Assembly (NCBI GenBank): GCA_023489425.1
Contig: JAMDCG010000078.1
Location: 1 to 8,166 of the forward strand
Source of the DNA: Thermoplasmatota archaeon
Lineage (GTDB): Archaea; Thermoplasmatota; Thermoplasmata; Thermoplasmatales; Thermoplasmataceae
DNA length: 8,166 bases
Direction: 5' to 3'
In this document: one piece after another, positions 6,541 to 8,166 of the stretch
Numbering within the stretch: position 1 is the stretch's first letter
Layout: the number at the start of each line of letters is the position of its first letter
Made by a program: the position numbers and the translations under genes
Notes under the pieces: model-generated
What the model was told of the DNA's origin: nothing
Database searches by the model: none
Seen by the model: the letters and a program-made list of their open reading frames with translations, nothing else

Positions 6541-7662
6541 ATGGAAATCAAGAAGGCAATAAATATAACTGAAATTCTTCTGGCTTCCGTAATTGCTTTA
6601 CTCACAATTCTTATAACGCTGTTTCTTTATCTAGATTATGTAATAAAGGGAGAGCCACATTTTTCATCCTATGCAATTGATTCGCTTTTCTTCCTGATCT
6701 ATAATGCAAGAATAACCTTCCTGATAAGCACATTAATATTTATCTTAATTGCCGTCTTAAGCACAGCATATTACCTGGCAAGGAGTGATCCAGAGCCCTC
6801 AAAAACTGGAAATTTTTCAAGAATTCCCATTGCACAGGGATTTCTGTTTCTCTTCCTCATGCTATCCCTTCTCTCATCCGTCACACCATCGGTGCCAGGG
6901 CTTGACAAATTAATCGGAAAATTTGGACTGGCTGCATATTATGAACAAACTGCAATAATGTTTTCCCTGGTGATCGGTGTCCTGTCCATAATAATGATAC
7001 CCTTAATCCAAAAGGATACAGATAGACCGGTTCTTATGGCACTAATGACTGGAAGTGAAGAAAGGAATGTCTATAACTATTTTTATACTGTTATACCGGC
7101 AGCACTTGCTTCAGTATTCTTTTACATTTTCTATGGATTCACAGGTTATGATATAATATTTTTCTTCATGATATTCCTTATTCTTTTCATCTTTGTCAAA
7201 AGATATGGTCTTATAATGGCATTCATGCTGTTGACCCTCACTTTCGGCTCAAACTCCATAGAACTTGTTGCAAAGCCAGTAACTGGAATTATTTACCCCA
7301 TTCTAATACTTGTATTTGCATTTCTGGGATTTATATCCAGTCTCTTCTTCAATGCAAAAACACCTGCAGTTACGGAGACTAACAGCAAGGAAGATTCAGG
7401 TGGAACTGTTAAGGATGGAATATCTGATCTAAAACCTACTCCCAATCAGGTCAAATTTAATGATAAAAACAGGCTTACAGATTCAAGGGAACTGAAGGAT
7501 CAGCTATTTATCAGAGGTGTCTGTCCTCACTGTGATTCTGTGGAATTTTACATTAAAGATAGTGGAGATTTGGAATGTAAAAAATGCAAGAGTATGTGGA
7601 TTGGAAGAGAAACTGAATTTCAGTCATTCAAGGTTGGGAGAAACAGGAATTACCGGGTCTGA
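6541..7662 (+). CDS. Polytopic membrane protein with C-terminal zinc ribbon, function unknown
   Basis: I do not recognise a named family. The 373-residue protein has about seven or eight hydrophobic segments (roughly 11-33, 47-80 possibly two, 97-114, 137-155, 181-200, 203-219, 222-237, 247-270). A polar linker of about 55 residues follows (272-325), then a small ribbon-type module with Cys328, Cys331, Cys346 and Cys349 (CX2C-X14-CX2C), ending in a basic tail (364-373). The ribbon probably faces the cytosol, where zinc ribbons usually fold. No Walker, protease or transporter motif is seen; a GSEER stretch (171-175) recalls the EExxxR of CPBP intramembrane proteases, but the other catalytic residues are absent. 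The last 39 bp overlap the 3' end of the converging MFS gene. It may be a membrane sensor or scaffold whose ribbon binds protein or nucleic acid, but that is speculation. Confidence 0.85.
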   Translation: MEIKKAINITEILLASVIALLTILITLFLYLDYVIKGEPHFSSYAIDSLFFLIYNARITFLISTLIFILIAVLSTAYYLARSDPEPSKTGNFSRIPIAQGFLFLFLMLSLLSSVTPSVPGLDKLIGKFGLAAYYEQTAIMFSLVIGVLSIIMIPLIQKDTDRPVLMALMTGSEERNVYNYFYTVIPAALASVFFYIFYGFTGYDIIFFFMIFLILFIFVKRYGLIMAFMLLTLTFGSNSIELVAKPVTGIIYPILILVFAFLGFISSLFFNAKTPAVTETNSKEDSGGTVKDGISDLKPTPNQVKFNDKNRLTDSRELKDQLFIRGVCPHCDSVEFYIKDSGDLECKKCKSMWIGRETEFQSFKVGRNRNYRV

Positions 7663-8166
7663 GTCTTTGGTCACGATCATCAGGACAGCAAAAACTATTG
7701 CAGGAATGAACACGATAAGGGATAATGTTAAGCTGACAAAATAAGCAAGAAATCCACCAAGAAATGTCCCTGTAACAAAACCAAAGGAAAAAAAGCTCTC
7801 ATAAAAGAAAACACCATCTCTTGGGCTTTCAGTTTTATTAATATAACTGAGTATTTTTGAGAAACCCATGCTACTTCCAAATCCCGATATTGCCAGGGCA
7901 ATGATCAGCAATGGAACAGTAAATCCAAACATCAGGATTAAGGGGAAAGCCGAGAGCAGGCTGGAAATTATGGTGAAATTCCTCTGCTTTGATATCCTGG
8001 AGAAGTTTGCGACAATTGAGCCAACTGCAAACATCAGCCAGTATATGGTGAGAAGTATGCCTATGAGCAGATAGGAATAGTTACCTGTTCTTATGATGGG
8101 AACAATTACAAAGATCACAAATCCCATACCTATTCCAGAAAAGGACATGGGGAGAACCATCCTGTA
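7624..8166 (-). CDS. MFS-type transporter, C-terminal part (N-terminus beyond window edge)
   Basis: The visible 180 codons give about six hydrophobic segments (numbering from the Met at 8160: 5-23, 30-53, 62-80, 83-103, 121-143, 146-164) and a short polar tail ending at the TGA at 7624. Helix lengths, the short basic loop after the second segment (SRISKQR, 54-60), and the SGFGSSMGF stretch in the fourth resemble one six-helix half of a major facilitator superfamily permease. Since the family has 12 helices in about 400 residues and the frame stays open to the right edge (Tyr-Arg precede that Met), I take this as the second half of a gene starting outside the window, not a gene beginning at 8160. 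The substrate cannot be inferred. Its 3' end overlaps the converging zinc-ribbon gene by 39 bp. Family call is moderate. Confidence 0.7.
   Translation of the reverse strand, partial: YRMVLPMSFSGIGMGFVIFVIVPIIRTGNYSYLLIGILLTIYWLMFAVGSIVANFSRISKQRNFTIISSLLSAFPLILMFGFTVPLLIIALAISGFGSSMGFSKILSYINKTESPRDGVFFYESFFSFGFVTGTFLGGFLAYFVSLTLSLIVFIPAIVFAVLMIVTKDSDPVIPVSPNLE

Noticed and set aside
7051..7260. CPBP-type intramembrane protease in the zinc-ribbon membrane protein
   Set aside because: Only a GSEER stretch recalls the EExxxR motif; the arginine spacing is wrong and no FxxxH or second histidine motif is present in the following helices.
7624..8160. A complete small six-helix transporter starting at the ATG at 8160
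   Set aside because: The frame stays open to the window edge and the content matches one half of a 12-helix MFS protein, so truncation by the window is simpler.

Overview
The window looks like chromosomal DNA of an archaeon, most likely from the Thermoplasmata (Thermoplasma/Ferroplasma/Cuniculiplasma-like). Three things support this: an Orc1/Cdc6 initiator, a PdxS with the long archaeal-type insert, and AT-rich TATA-like boxes 20-34 nt upstream of most start codons with no Shine-Dalgarno site, which is the arrangement of leaderless archaeal transcripts. The lineage below Archaea is an inference from style and gene content, not from a marker gene. Coding density is very high, no gap exceeds 100 bp, and I see no tRNA, rRNA, CRISPR array, insertion sequence or phage gene.

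Layout, left to right. Positions 1-2286 carry three minus-strand genes: a DUF92 membrane protein cut by the left edge, pdxS (pyridoxal 5'-phosphate synthase) only 3 bp upstream of it, and a LysE/RhtB-type exporter. A 61-bp divergent promoter region leads to a plus-strand UPF0173 metallo-beta-lactamase-fold hydrolase (2348-3037). This gene converges, with a 15-bp gap, on orc1/cdc6 (3053-4300, minus). folC (4365-5666, minus, GTG start) lies upstream of cdc6, and each of the two appears to have its own TATA box. folC is divergent from an AlaX-like gene (5761-6474, plus). A plus-strand membrane protein with a C-terminal zinc ribbon follows (6541-7662). Its 3' end overlaps by 39 bp the 3' end of a minus-strand MFS transporter that runs off the right edge.

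The content is mainly housekeeping: cofactor synthesis (PLP, folate), replication initiation and transport. Only pdxS-DUF92 looks like a tight operon; the other genes are mostly single transcription units. I do not see a multi-gene novel system here. The most unusual item is the AlaX-like protein: it keeps the fold and flanking motifs of the alanyl-tRNA editing family, but all four positions that normally bind the catalytic zinc are replaced (Arg, Arg, Glu, Leu). The second unfamiliar item is the polytopic membrane protein with a cytosolic-type CX2C-X14-CX2C ribbon.
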